This document shows, piece after piece, positions 15,884 to 23,918 of a stretch of DNA of 64,000 bases (positions are counted from its first letter, which is position 1; each line of letters starts with the position of its first letter). A program made the position numbers and the translations under genes. The DNA lies in assembly GCA_036005805.1 (NCBI GenBank), contig DASYQE010000066.1, positions 19,146-83,145 of the forward strand, written 5' to 3'. The DNA comes from DASRAU01 sp036005805. GTDB taxonomy: Bacteria > Acidobacteriota > Polarisedimenticolia > Gp22-AA2. Below the pieces are notes generated by a model. It was not told where the DNA came from. It did no database searches and was given only the letters and a program-made list of their open reading frames with translations.

Positions 15884-17044
15884 ATGAATCCCGTGTGGCA
15901 CTTCCTCGCGTCGCAATTCGTCCTGTCGATGGCCGGCATCGTCCTCGGGATGGGGATGGTGTGCGCCCTGGTGCCGGGGATCCGGCAGACCGCCGTCGGC
16001 AGGGCCGTGCGCCTCGCCCGCGCCGGGGAGCGCGTCCTCATCCTCGGCTCCGGCGCACTCGCCGAGGAGCTGATCCAGGAGATGAAGGCCCGCGGCTCAC
16101 GCTGGACGATCGTCGGTGTCATTCCCGACGTGCGCTCTTCCCAGCCGGAGTCGCCCTACCCGGTCCTGGGGTCGATCGCCGACATGGGCCGCATCGTCGA
16201 CACCGCGCGTCCGCAGCGGATCGTCGTCGCGCTCGACGAACGCCGCGGGCGGCTGCCGGTCGAAGCGCTGCTCGATTCGCGCGTGCGGGGCATCGCCGTG
16301 GAGCAGGGGGTCGAGTTCTACGAGCGCCTGACCCGCAGGCTGGCGATCGATTCGCTCCGACCGAGCTCGCTGATCTTCTCCGCCGGGTTCTACCGGCGCC
16401 GGTTCGCCGGCAGCGCGAGCCGCGGCATGAGCTTCTTCCTGTCGGCGCTCGCTCTCGTCGTGACCGCCCCGTTGTGGCCGCTGATCGCGATCGCCATCCG
16501 GCTCGATTCGCCCGGGCCGGCGATCTTCCGGCAGGATCGCGTCGGGCGCGCGGCCCGGACATTCCGTCTCCTGAAGTTCCGCTCCATGTGCGCCGAAAGA
16601 GGGGGCGGCTCCTCGTGGGTCCGCGACAACACGGCCCGCATCACCCGCGTCGGCCGCTTCCTCCGCTGGTCCCACCTCGACGAGCTGCCGCAGCTCCTCA
16701 ATGTCCTGCGCGGGGACATGAACCTGGTCGGCCCCCGCCCGCACCCGGTCGCCAACTTCGCCCTGTTCAACGCCGCCATCCCCTACTACGCCCTGCGCGC
16801 CGCGATCCGGCCGGGTGTCACCGGCTGGGCGCAGGTCTGCTACCGCTACGCCAACACGCTCGCGGAAGAGTCGGCGAAGATGCGTTACGACCTCTACTAC
16901 ATCAAGCATCGCTCGCTGTGGTTCGACCTGAGGATTCTCGCCCGCACGGCGCGCGTCCTGCTGCTGGGGCTTCGCCGCGAGAGGGCGATGACGACCCGGG
17001 AAAGTCCCGCCATCACCGGACCGGAAGTGGCGAGGGCCGCATGA
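15884..17044 (+). CDS. Polyisoprenyl-phosphate hexose-1-phosphate transferase (WbaP/WcaJ-like)
   Basis: 386 aa. An N-terminal helix (about 5-30) is followed by a Rossmann-like CoA-binding-type domain (VLILGSGALAEELIQEM). The catalytic bacterial sugar transferase domain starts near 185 with its membrane-inserted helix and motifs FRQDRVGR, LLKFRSM, DELPQLLNVLRGDM, LVGPRP and PGVTGWAQV. It attaches the first sugar phosphate to the lipid carrier at the inner membrane. WbaP/WcaJ relatives usually have four to five N-terminal helices and about 460 residues; here only one remains, a shortened form. It overlaps the polymerase gene by ATGA. Confidence 0.9.
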   Translation: MNPVWHFLASQFVLSMAGIVLGMGMVCALVPGIRQTAVGRAVRLARAGERVLILGSGALAEELIQEMKARGSRWTIVGVIPDVRSSQPESPYPVLGSIADMGRIVDTARPQRIVVALDERRGRLPVEALLDSRVRGIAVEQGVEFYERLTRRLAIDSLRPSSLIFSAGFYRRRFAGSASRGMSFFLSALALVVTAPLWPLIAIAIRLDSPGPAIFRQDRVGRAARTFRLLKFRSMCAERGGGSSWVRDNTARITRVGRFLRWSHLDELPQLLNVLRGDMNLVGPRPHPVANFALFNAAIPYYALRAAIRPGVTGWAQVCYRYANTLAEESAKMRYDLYYIKHRSLWFDLRILARTARVLLLGLRRERAMTTRESPAITGPEVARAA

Positions 17045-18387
17045 CGCCTTTGGCGGCCGGCGCTGTGCAACGCGGTCTCGAATGGTGGCGGCCGGCTCCG
17101 ACGCCGCGCGTCCATCTTCCCTCGCTCGACGCGGGCGAGTCGCGCGGCGGGACCGCCTCCTTCGTCGCGCTCGAGGCCTTCATCATCATCCTGCTGCTCG
17201 CGCCGCAGGCGCTGTTTCCGGTCCTGTCCCCCTTCCGCGTGGCGCTTCTCGCCGCGGCCGGCGGCATCGGGATGCACGCGCTGGACCGCCTGTTCGCGCA
17301 CCGGCCCATCTCCATCGTGACGCGCGAGATCGTCCTCGCCGCGTGCCTGGCCGCCTGGGCCGCCGTGGGCGTTCCCTTCTCGTACTGGCCCGGAGGAAGC
17401 CTCGCCCTGCTGCTCGATGTCTTCATCAAGTCGCTGGCGATCTTCTGGTTGATCGCCAACATCGCCGGCACGCCGGCGCGGTTCCGCGCCGTGACCATGA
17501 CCCTGGTGGTCGCCAGCGTCCCCCTCGCGGTGGTGGCGATCCTGCACTTCGTCACCGGCGACCTCACGCCCGGAGGCTACCAGGGGACGTTCCAGCGGAT
17601 CACCGGCTACAGCGCGCCGCTCACCGAGAATCCCAATGACCTCGCCCTGACGCTCAACCTGCTCCTGCCGTTCTCGGTCGCTGCGCTTTTCCGCGCCCGC
17701 AGCGCCGTCGCGCGCGTGATGCTGGCGGGGATCCTCCCGCTCATCGCCGCGGCCATCGTCCTGACCTTCTCGCGGGCCGGGTTCCTGACCCTCGCCGCGA
17801 TGTTCGCGCTGTACGTCTGGAAGCTCGCCCGCAGCACCCGGCGGCACTGGGCGGTGGCGATGGTCCTGCTCGCGGTCGCGCTCGTTTCGGTCCTGCCCGG
17901 GTCGTATCTCGACCGCATCGGAACGATCGCGGACATGCGCACCGACCACACCGGCTCGTCGCAGGCGCGCTGGGGCGGCATGGTGGCGGCCGCGGGCCTG
18001 GCGCTCGCGCACCCCGTCCTCGGAGTCGGTGCGGGGATGAACATCCTGGCTCTCAACGAGACGCACGGGGCGCACTGGAAAGAGGTGCACAACGTCTACC
18101 TGGAATACGGCGCCGACCTCGGGCTGCCTGGCCTGGTGCTCTTCCTGGCGCTGTTCTGGTCCTGCTGGTCGCGCGCGCGGCGCACGCAGCGGGACGCGGC
18201 GGGGGTGCCGGGCCGCGAGGATCTCTTCCAGCACGGGGTGGCGGTCGAGGCCAGCCTCGTCGCCTTCGCGGTGGCCGGCATGTTCCACCCCGTCGGCTAC
18301 AACTTCTACTTCTACATCATCGCCGGACTCGCCGTGGCCCTCGGGACGCTCCACAAGAGGATGGAGGTGGAGCCTGTCGCGCACTAA
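17041..18387 (+). CDS. Wzy-type O-antigen/EPS polymerase
   Basis: 448 aa with 10-12 predicted membrane helices. The periplasmic loop around residues 300-345 holds LGVGAGMNILALNETHGAHW and KEVHNVYLEYGADLGLPGL, the Wzy_C/WaaL core with the functional His. The N-terminal 45 residues are cytoplasmic. It joins lipid-linked repeat units in the periplasm. It is coupled to the sugar transferase through the ATGA overlap and is followed directly by a GT4 gene. Distinguishing polymerase from ligase is not possible by sequence, but the presence of Wzz and Wzx favours polymerase. Confidence 0.88.
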   Translation: MTPLAAGAVQRGLEWWRPAPTPRVHLPSLDAGESRGGTASFVALEAFIIILLLAPQALFPVLSPFRVALLAAAGGIGMHALDRLFAHRPISIVTREIVLAACLAAWAAVGVPFSYWPGGSLALLLDVFIKSLAIFWLIANIAGTPARFRAVTMTLVVASVPLAVVAILHFVTGDLTPGGYQGTFQRITGYSAPLTENPNDLALTLNLLLPFSVAALFRARSAVARVMLAGILPLIAAAIVLTFSRAGFLTLAAMFALYVWKLARSTRRHWAVAMVLLAVALVSVLPGSYLDRIGTIADMRTDHTGSSQARWGGMVAAAGLALAHPVLGVGAGMNILALNETHGAHWKEVHNVYLEYGADLGLPGLVLFLALFWSCWSRARRTQRDAAGVPGREDLFQHGVAVEASLVAFAVAGMFHPVGYNFYFYIIAGLAVALGTLHKRMEVEPVAH

Positions 18388-18388
18388 G

Positions 18389-19615
18389 GTGCTCCAGTTC
18401 ATCACCGGGTTCCACGTCGGCGGCACCGAGCGGCACGTGGCGCATCTGGCGACGCGGCTGGATCCGGCCCGATTCGAGGTCCACCTCGCCTGCCTGCAGC
18501 CGGCAGGGCCGCTGTATGCCGAGATGGAGGCGAGCGGCTTTCCCCTGACCTCCTACCCCATCCGGGGCTTCCTCCGCCTGGACACGTTGCGGCAGCAGCT
18601 CCGGTTCGCGGCCTACCTGAAAGAGCAGGCCATCGACATCGTCCACGCCTACGGCTTCTACCCCATCGTGTTCGCCGTGCCGGTCGCCCGGCTCGCCGGC
18701 GCGCCGGTCGTCCTGGCGTCGATCCGCGACAACGGCGATCCCTGGTCGCGCGCCCAGAGGCTGGTCCAGATGTGCGCCAGCCGGATGGCCCATGGCGTCC
18801 TGGTGAACGCCACCGCCGTCCGCGATCGGCTCAGCGCGGGAGGGCACGCGCGCGGCGGCATCAGCGTGATCCGCAACGGCGTGGACCTCGACCGCTTCGC
18901 GCCGGGCCCGCCCGACCCGGCGCTGCGGGAGAGCCTGGGCCTGCCGGCAGACGCGCCCCTGGTCGTGGCCGTGTCCCGTCTGAATCCGATGAAGGGGATG
19001 GACGACTACGTGCAGGCCCTGGCGCTTTTGGCCGACCGGCACACGGAGGCGCGCTTCGTGATCGTGGGAGACGGGGCCAGCCGCCGGGAGCTCGAGGAAC
19101 AGGCGCGCCGGCTCGGGCTCGCGCGGCGTTTGGTGTTCACCGGGACGAGGCTCGACATCGCCGCGATCCTTTCGCAGGCGGCCGTCTCGGTCGTCCCCTC
19201 GCTGAGCGAAGGCCTGCCCAACATCGTTCTCGAATCGATGGCCGCCGGCGTGCCGGTCGTGGCGACGCGCGTCGGCGGGATCCCCGAAATCCTCGAGGAG
19301 GGAGTCTCCGGCTTCCTGGTGCCGCCCTGCGATGCCCCGGCGCTGGCCGCCGCCATCGAACGGCTGCTCGCAGACCCGCTCATGGCCCGGCGCATGGGGG
19401 ACGCCGGCCGCATGCGGGCGGCCACCCGGTTCTCGATGTCCTCCATGGTGCGCCAGACCGAGAGCCTCTACCGGGCGCTCCTCCGGGGCGAGCGCGGCGC
19501 CGCGATGGACGCGGACGCGCGGGCCGAAGGCCCCGTGACGCTGTCCCCTCCGCCGGCCGTCCTGGCGCGACGACGCAGGGAGATGCGACACCCCGCGCGA
19601 CTGAACGTTCATTGA
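18389..19615 (+). CDS. GT4-family glycosyltransferase
   Basis: 408 aa as written. The N-terminal half carries the acceptor-side motif ITGFHVGGTERHV, and the C-terminal half the donor-binding segment SLSEGLPNIVLESMAAGVPV with the two family glutamates. It transfers a nucleotide-activated sugar to the growing repeat unit with retention. The start is uncertain: the GTG used here leaves only a minimal N-terminus, while the frame continues upstream as SLSRTKVLQF, so a CTG at 18374 inside the polymerase gene could be the real initiator. The C-terminal 45 residues are a basic tail. Confidence 0.88.
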   Translation: MLQFITGFHVGGTERHVAHLATRLDPARFEVHLACLQPAGPLYAEMEASGFPLTSYPIRGFLRLDTLRQQLRFAAYLKEQAIDIVHAYGFYPIVFAVPVARLAGAPVVLASIRDNGDPWSRAQRLVQMCASRMAHGVLVNATAVRDRLSAGGHARGGISVIRNGVDLDRFAPGPPDPALRESLGLPADAPLVVAVSRLNPMKGMDDYVQALALLADRHTEARFVIVGDGASRRELEEQARRLGLARRLVFTGTRLDIAAILSQAAVSVVPSLSEGLPNIVLESMAAGVPVVATRVGGIPEILEEGVSGFLVPPCDAPALAAAIERLLADPLMARRMGDAGRMRAATRFSMSSMVRQTESLYRALLRGERGAAMDADARAEGPVTLSPPPAVLARRRREMRHPARLNVH

Positions 19616-19641
19616 GTGATTCCCTGAAAGGAGACCCGCAC

Positions 19642-19791
19642 ATGCTCGAGACCCTGATCATCGTCCTCGTCGTTCTCTGGCTGCTTGGCCTCGTGACCTC
19701 GTACACCATGGGAGGACTGATCCACGTCCTCCTGGTCGTCGCAGCCGTGATGCTCCTGCTCCGCCTGATGCGCGGCCGGAGACTCGCATGA
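19642..19791 (+). CDS. Lmo0937-like small membrane protein
   Basis: 49 aa. Two hydrophobic segments (LETLIIVLVVLWLLGLV and GGLIHVLLVVAAVMLLLRLM) flank a TSYTMGG turn and end in RGRRLA, the layout of the Lmo0937/DUF5670 family. AAAGGAGACCCGCAC precedes the ATG. The stop overlaps the next start by ATGA. Function is unknown; related proteins appear in stress clusters. Its place inside an EPS locus is odd. Confidence 0.8.
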   Translation: MLETLIIVLVVLWLLGLVTSYTMGGLIHVLLVVAAVMLLLRLMRGRRLA

Positions 19792-20009
19792 GCCCCATCA
19801 AGATCCTCGCCATCGTGCTGATCGCGGGAGGCCTCTTCGGGCTCCTGTACGGCGGCTTCACCTACACGCAGGACAGCCACGATCTCAAGATCGGCAGCCT
19901 GGAGTTGTCGGTCAAGGACAAGAAGACAGTCAACATCCCGATGTGGGCCGGTGCCGGCGCCGTCGCGACCGGCGCGGCGCTGCTGATCCTCCGCCCGAGG
20001 AGTTCGTAG
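19788..20009 (+). CDS. Small two-helix membrane protein (DUF3185-like)
   Basis: 73 aa. An N-terminal helix (ILAIVLIAGGLFGLLYGGF) is followed by the polar segment YTQDSHDLKIGSLELSVKDK, then VNIPMWAGAGAVATGAALLI. The YTQ-H-K-G-LELSVK-KK-V-IP-W pattern resembles small inner-membrane proteins of the DUF3185 type. It overlaps the Lmo0937-like gene by four bases and precedes an M48 protease gene by 34 bases. The three form a small membrane/protease set within the EPS locus. Confidence 0.75.
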   Translation: MSPIKILAIVLIAGGLFGLLYGGFTYTQDSHDLKIGSLELSVKDKKTVNIPMWAGAGAVATGAALLILRPRSS

Positions 20010-20043
20010 ATCCCGCCGGAATCAATGGAAAGAGGTGCATGAC

Positions 20044-21585
20044 ATGAACACCAGGACCGTTCGCTTGTACGTGGCCGTCGCCTGCGCTCTGGCGGTTGCA
20101 GCCGCGGCCGGAGGCCCGGCCTCCGCCCAGACGAAGATCAAGCCGGGCTTCAACATCTTCTCCGTGGATCAGGACAAGGAGATCGGCCAGAAGTCCGCCG
20201 CCGAGGCGGAGAGCCAGCTGCCGATCCTCCATGATCGCTCGATCGACGCGTTCGTCACCGCGGTCGGACTGCGCCTCGCGGCCGTCGCCCCCGGGGCGCA
20301 CTATCCCTACCAGTTCAAGGTCGTGAACGCCTCCGACATCAACGCGTTCGCGCTTCCCGGCGGCTACCTGTACTTCAACCGCGGCCTCATCCAGGCGGCC
20401 ACCTCCGAAGGACAGCTCGCGGGCGTCATGGCGCACGAGATCTCCCACGTGGCGCTGCGGCACGGGACCAACCAGGCCTCGAAGGCCTATCTCGGCCAGA
20501 TGGGGCTCGGGGTGATGGCCGGGCTCGTCGGCAAGGAGGGCAGCTCGACCGGCAAGACGCTCGACGCCATCGGCGGATTCGGGATGAACACGCTGTTCCT
20601 GAAGTTCAGCCGCACGGACGAAGAGCAGGCCGACGTGGTGGGGGCGCAGATCATGGCCCGGGCCGGCTACGACCCGAAGGACATGGTCGATTTCTTCGAG
20701 ATGCTGCGGAGCACCCAGGCGCACGATCCGGGCAAGGTGGAGCAGTTCTTCGCCACCCACCCCGCCCCCAAGGACCGCGCCGCCCGCATCCGGAGCGAGA
20801 TGCGGTCGCTGAACGTCAAGACGACGGCGCCGGTGGGCGGCTTCAAGCAGGCCCGGTCCGAGCTCCAGGGAATGTCCCCGGCCAAGTCGTCCCAGCAGAT
20901 CGCCCAGGCGGGCACCACGACCGCGACACCGGACCCGGAAGGAATCGTCACCGGCGGCGGCGGTCGCGCCGCCGAGATCAACATCGATCGCCCCTCCACG
21001 AGCTACCGATCGTTCGGCCAGCGCAGCGGGTTCTTCCGGATCGACTACCCGGCGAACTGGAGCGTCTACGAGCCGTCGAACGGGTACGGGGTCACCCTCG
21101 CGCCCCTGGGTGGCTACGTCGACACCGGCGCCGCGGAGCGCAATCTCGTCTACGGCGTGATCGTCAATCACTACGACCCGATCGATCGCGATGCCGCCAC
21201 GCGGTTCGGAAGCGTGGACTCCGCGGACTTCAGCACCGGCTTCATCGACGGCAGCGGCGGCCCGGTCAGCCGCACGAACCTGGCCCAGGCCACGAACGAC
21301 CTCATCGCTCAGATCCTCCAGTCCAACCCCAACCTCAAGTTGATCCCGAACTCCCAGCGCACCGACACGGTCAGCGGGGAGGCGGCGCTCTCCCTCGTCC
21401 TGGCCGGCCGCTCGTCCGTCACCGAACGGGAAGAGCGGATCACGCTGTTCACCCGCGAGCTCCCCGATGACGACGTGATCTACGCGCTCTTCATCGCCCC
21501 CGGGGAGGACTACGGCGAGCTGGGCAAGACGTTCGACCGCATGATCGCCAGCCTTCGGGTCAACGACAGCGCCGTGCACCCGTAG
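20044..21585 (+). CDS. Secreted M48-family metalloprotease (BepA-like)
   Basis: 513 aa. A signal peptide (about 1-30) ends at ASA-Q. The zinc site is HEISH at 131-135, with the third ligand Glu in RTDEEQADVVG, as in gluzincins. The family member BepA degrades or chaperones outer-membrane proteins such as LptD. The C-terminal 200 residues are not a TPR region as in BepA; instead SGFFRIDYPANWSVYE and later strands resemble a PsbP/DcrB-like fold. The ATG was chosen over a GTG three codons upstream because AAAGAGG is better spaced to it. It probably acts in envelope quality control, possibly on the EPS exporter. Confidence 0.9.
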   Translation: MNTRTVRLYVAVACALAVAAAAGGPASAQTKIKPGFNIFSVDQDKEIGQKSAAEAESQLPILHDRSIDAFVTAVGLRLAAVAPGAHYPYQFKVVNASDINAFALPGGYLYFNRGLIQAATSEGQLAGVMAHEISHVALRHGTNQASKAYLGQMGLGVMAGLVGKEGSSTGKTLDAIGGFGMNTLFLKFSRTDEEQADVVGAQIMARAGYDPKDMVDFFEMLRSTQAHDPGKVEQFFATHPAPKDRAARIRSEMRSLNVKTTAPVGGFKQARSELQGMSPAKSSQQIAQAGTTTATPDPEGIVTGGGGRAAEINIDRPSTSYRSFGQRSGFFRIDYPANWSVYEPSNGYGVTLAPLGGYVDTGAAERNLVYGVIVNHYDPIDRDAATRFGSVDSADFSTGFIDGSGGPVSRTNLAQATNDLIAQILQSNPNLKLIPNSQRTDTVSGEAALSLVLAGRSSVTEREERITLFTRELPDDDVIYALFIAPGEDYGELGKTFDRMIASLRVNDSAVHP

Positions 21586-21594
21586 CCGCGTTCG

Positions 21595-22815
21595 ATGCTC
21601 AATTCTCCCCCCGCGGGAATCGCCCCGTCCCTCCCCTGCTCGATCGAATCGATCGAGGAGGTGGAGGGGTTCCGTCGGCTGCGCCCGGAATGGGACGACC
21701 TGCTGGCCTCGAGCCGATCCGACTGCCTCTTCCTGACCTGGGAGTGGCTGTTCACCTGGTGGAAGCACCTCGGTGGGCGGCGGCGGCTCCAGATCCTGGC
21801 GCTGCGCTCCGCCGGGGAGCTGATCGCCATCGCGCCTCTGGCCCTCCGCCCCCCGGACTACGGCCGCCTGGCGCCGTTCCGCGCGCTGGAATTCCTGGGG
21901 ACCGGGACCGCCGGATCGGACTACCTCGATCTGATCGTCCGGGACGGGCAGGAATCGGTCGCCCTGTCCGTGTTGGCCGATCACCTGGCGCGCGGCAAGG
22001 TCATGCTCGAGCTGGCGCAGATCAGGACGGGCGGCTCCCTGGCTCGCGATCTGGCGGAGCGGATCGCGGAGCGCGGCTGGAGCCTGACCGCCTCCGGGAC
22101 CTCCGTGTGCCCTTACATCGATCTCGAGGGGCTGACGTGGGCGTCGTATCTCGCCGGACTCGGCCCGGCGCACCGCGCCAATCTGCAGCGCCGCCTGAGG
22201 AACCTGTCCCGCTCGTCGGATCTGATCTTCACCGCGGCGGCGAGCGAAGAAGAGCGCCGCGAATTCCTCGGCCACTTGATCGACCTGCACCTCCTGCGCC
22301 GCCAGGAGCTCGGAGGATCGGATGCCTTCCACACCCCGGGACTCGTGGCCTTCCACGAAGAGTTCAGCGCGCTGGCGCGGCAACGCGGCTGGCTGCGCCT
22401 GTACCTCCTGCGTCTCGACCGGAAACCGGCCGCGGCGCTCTACGGGTTCCAATACGGCCCGACTTTCTCCTTCTACCAGTCGGGGTTCGACCCCGCGTAC
22501 CGCAAGCAGAGCGTCGGTCTCGTCGCCATGGCGCTGACCATCCGGAAGGCCCTCGAGGCGGGGGCGGCGGAATTCGACTTCCTGCACGGGGATGAAACGT
22601 ACAAGTCGCTCTGGGCCCCGGAACGCCGGGAGATCGGACGGCTGGAGAGTTACCCGCCCCATGCCCGGGGCGCCCTCCAGCGGAGCGTGAACCAGATCGG
22701 CCGTGACGCGCGCCGGCTGGCGCGTCGCGCCCTGCCCCGCGTCCTGGCCGGCCGCATCGCCTCCGCCCTGAACCGCAGTCCGGGAGAGACACGCACGTGC
22801 TGCGACGTCTCCTGA
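21595..22815 (+). CDS. GNAT/FemAB-like acyltransferase (CelD/BcsL type)
   Basis: 406 aa. The N-terminal half includes FLTWEWLFTWWKHLGGRRRL, the aromatic opening of the CelD-like Acetyltransf_6 group. The C-terminal half has YGFQYGPTFSFYQSGFDPAY, then GLVAMALTIRKALEAGAAEFD and DFLHGDETYKSLWAP, a recognisable motif set for polysaccharide-locus acetyltransferases. It probably acylates a sugar or lipid intermediate using acetyl-CoA. The end overlaps the deacetylase gene by 19 bases, so addition and removal of acyl groups may be balanced by co-produced enzymes. The acceptor is not known. Confidence 0.85.
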   Translation: MLNSPPAGIAPSLPCSIESIEEVEGFRRLRPEWDDLLASSRSDCLFLTWEWLFTWWKHLGGRRRLQILALRSAGELIAIAPLALRPPDYGRLAPFRALEFLGTGTAGSDYLDLIVRDGQESVALSVLADHLARGKVMLELAQIRTGGSLARDLAERIAERGWSLTASGTSVCPYIDLEGLTWASYLAGLGPAHRANLQRRLRNLSRSSDLIFTAAASEEERREFLGHLIDLHLLRRQELGGSDAFHTPGLVAFHEEFSALARQRGWLRLYLLRLDRKPAAALYGFQYGPTFSFYQSGFDPAYRKQSVGLVAMALTIRKALEAGAAEFDFLHGDETYKSLWAPERREIGRLESYPPHARGALQRSVNQIGRDARRLARRALPRVLAGRIASALNRSPGETRTCCDVS

Positions 22816-23918
22816 AGTCGGCTCTGGCACTGGGGCTGAGCAAGTCGGGCGTCGCGGGGCGCCTGGGCTCCGGACGGAATGGCGGGGACGCCCCCCTCAT
22901 CGTCGGGTACCACAGGGTGGTGCAGGACTTCGACCGCAGCGCCAGAAGCGCGATCCCCTCGATGCTGATCAGCGCCCGGATGCTGGAGAAGCAGCTCGAC
23001 TGGCTGGGCGGACATTACCGGCTGGTTTCGCTGCAGGAGATGGGGCAGCGCCTGCGGGAAGGCCGCACCGCCGGCACCGCCGCCGTCACCTTCGACGACG
23101 GCTACGGCGACGTGTACGAGAACGCCTTTCCGATCCTCGCGCGCAAGGGGATTCCCGCGACCATCTTCGTCGTCAGCGACCTGATCGGCACGCCGCGGTC
23201 GCTGTCCCACGATCGGCTGTACGCCCTCCTGGCCCGGGCCCTGCCGGACACGACGGACCCCGCCGGCATGCTGGGCGGCTTGCACCGCGCCTGCGGACGG
23301 CGCGCCCCCGATCCGCGGGTCCTGGCGCGTGCCGCCCGGACGAACTTCACGGCGCTGCGGCTGTTCCTCGACACGCTGCCGCAGCCGGCCATCCTCGCGG
23401 TCATCGCCACGCTCGAGTCCCGCTTCGGCGTTCCGAGCGGTGACGGAGACCGGGCGCTCACGTGGGAGATGATCGACGCGATGGCCCCGGCCGGCGTGAG
23501 CATCGGCTCGCACGGCAGGACCCACGCCCTGCTCACGCACGTGAGCCAGGAGCGGAAGCACGACGAGATCTCCGGGTCGCGCCGGATGCTGGAGGCGCGT
23601 CTGGGGACTCCCGTCGAGCATCTCGCCTATCCCGACGGGCGGTTCGACTCCGGCACGCTCGTCGCCACGGCCGCGGCCGGCTACCGTTTCGCCTACACCG
23701 CCTGCGCGCACCGCGACCCGGCGTTTCCGCTCCTGACGCTGCCGCGCCGCATCCTCTGGGAGCGCGCCGCCGTCGACGGACGCGGCGCCTTCTCCGCCCC
23801 GGTCTTCGACTGCCTGGTCGGCGGCGTGTTCGACCGGTTGTCACCGTGCCGCCAGACCCACGGGCCGGGAATCCACGACCGGCCGCAACTCCGCGCCGAG
23901 TGGAGCCGCACGGCATGA
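22797..23918 (+). CDS. Polysaccharide deacetylase (NodB/CE4 fold)
   Basis: 373 aa, GTG start inside the preceding gene with GGGAGAG upstream. The NodB homology region has the first catalytic motif TFDDGY (general-base and metal Asp), the second motif SHGRTH (metal His residues), and the later segment YPDGRFDSGTL. An insertion of about 80 residues separates motifs one and two, as in several EPS-locus deacetylases. No signal peptide is evident, so it may be membrane-associated through the N-terminal basic/hydrophobic helix. It removes N- or O-acetyl groups from an amino sugar polymer or lipid-linked intermediate. It is coupled to the flippase by ATGA. Confidence 0.88.
   Translation: MLRRLLKSALALGLSKSGVAGRLGSGRNGGDAPLIVGYHRVVQDFDRSARSAIPSMLISARMLEKQLDWLGGHYRLVSLQEMGQRLREGRTAGTAAVTFDDGYGDVYENAFPILARKGIPATIFVVSDLIGTPRSLSHDRLYALLARALPDTTDPAGMLGGLHRACGRRAPDPRVLARAARTNFTALRLFLDTLPQPAILAVIATLESRFGVPSGDGDRALTWEMIDAMAPAGVSIGSHGRTHALLTHVSQERKHDEISGSRRMLEARLGTPVEHLAYPDGRFDSGTLVATAAAGYRFAYTACAHRDPAFPLLTLPRRILWERAAVDGRGAFSAPVFDCLVGGVFDRLSPCRQTHGPGIHDRPQLRAEWSRTA

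Noticed and set aside
18374..18389. CTG or GTG start choice for the GT4 gene after wzy
   Set aside because: The CTG extends the protein as SLSRTKVLQF, but CTG starts are rare, so the GTG was used in the feature list.
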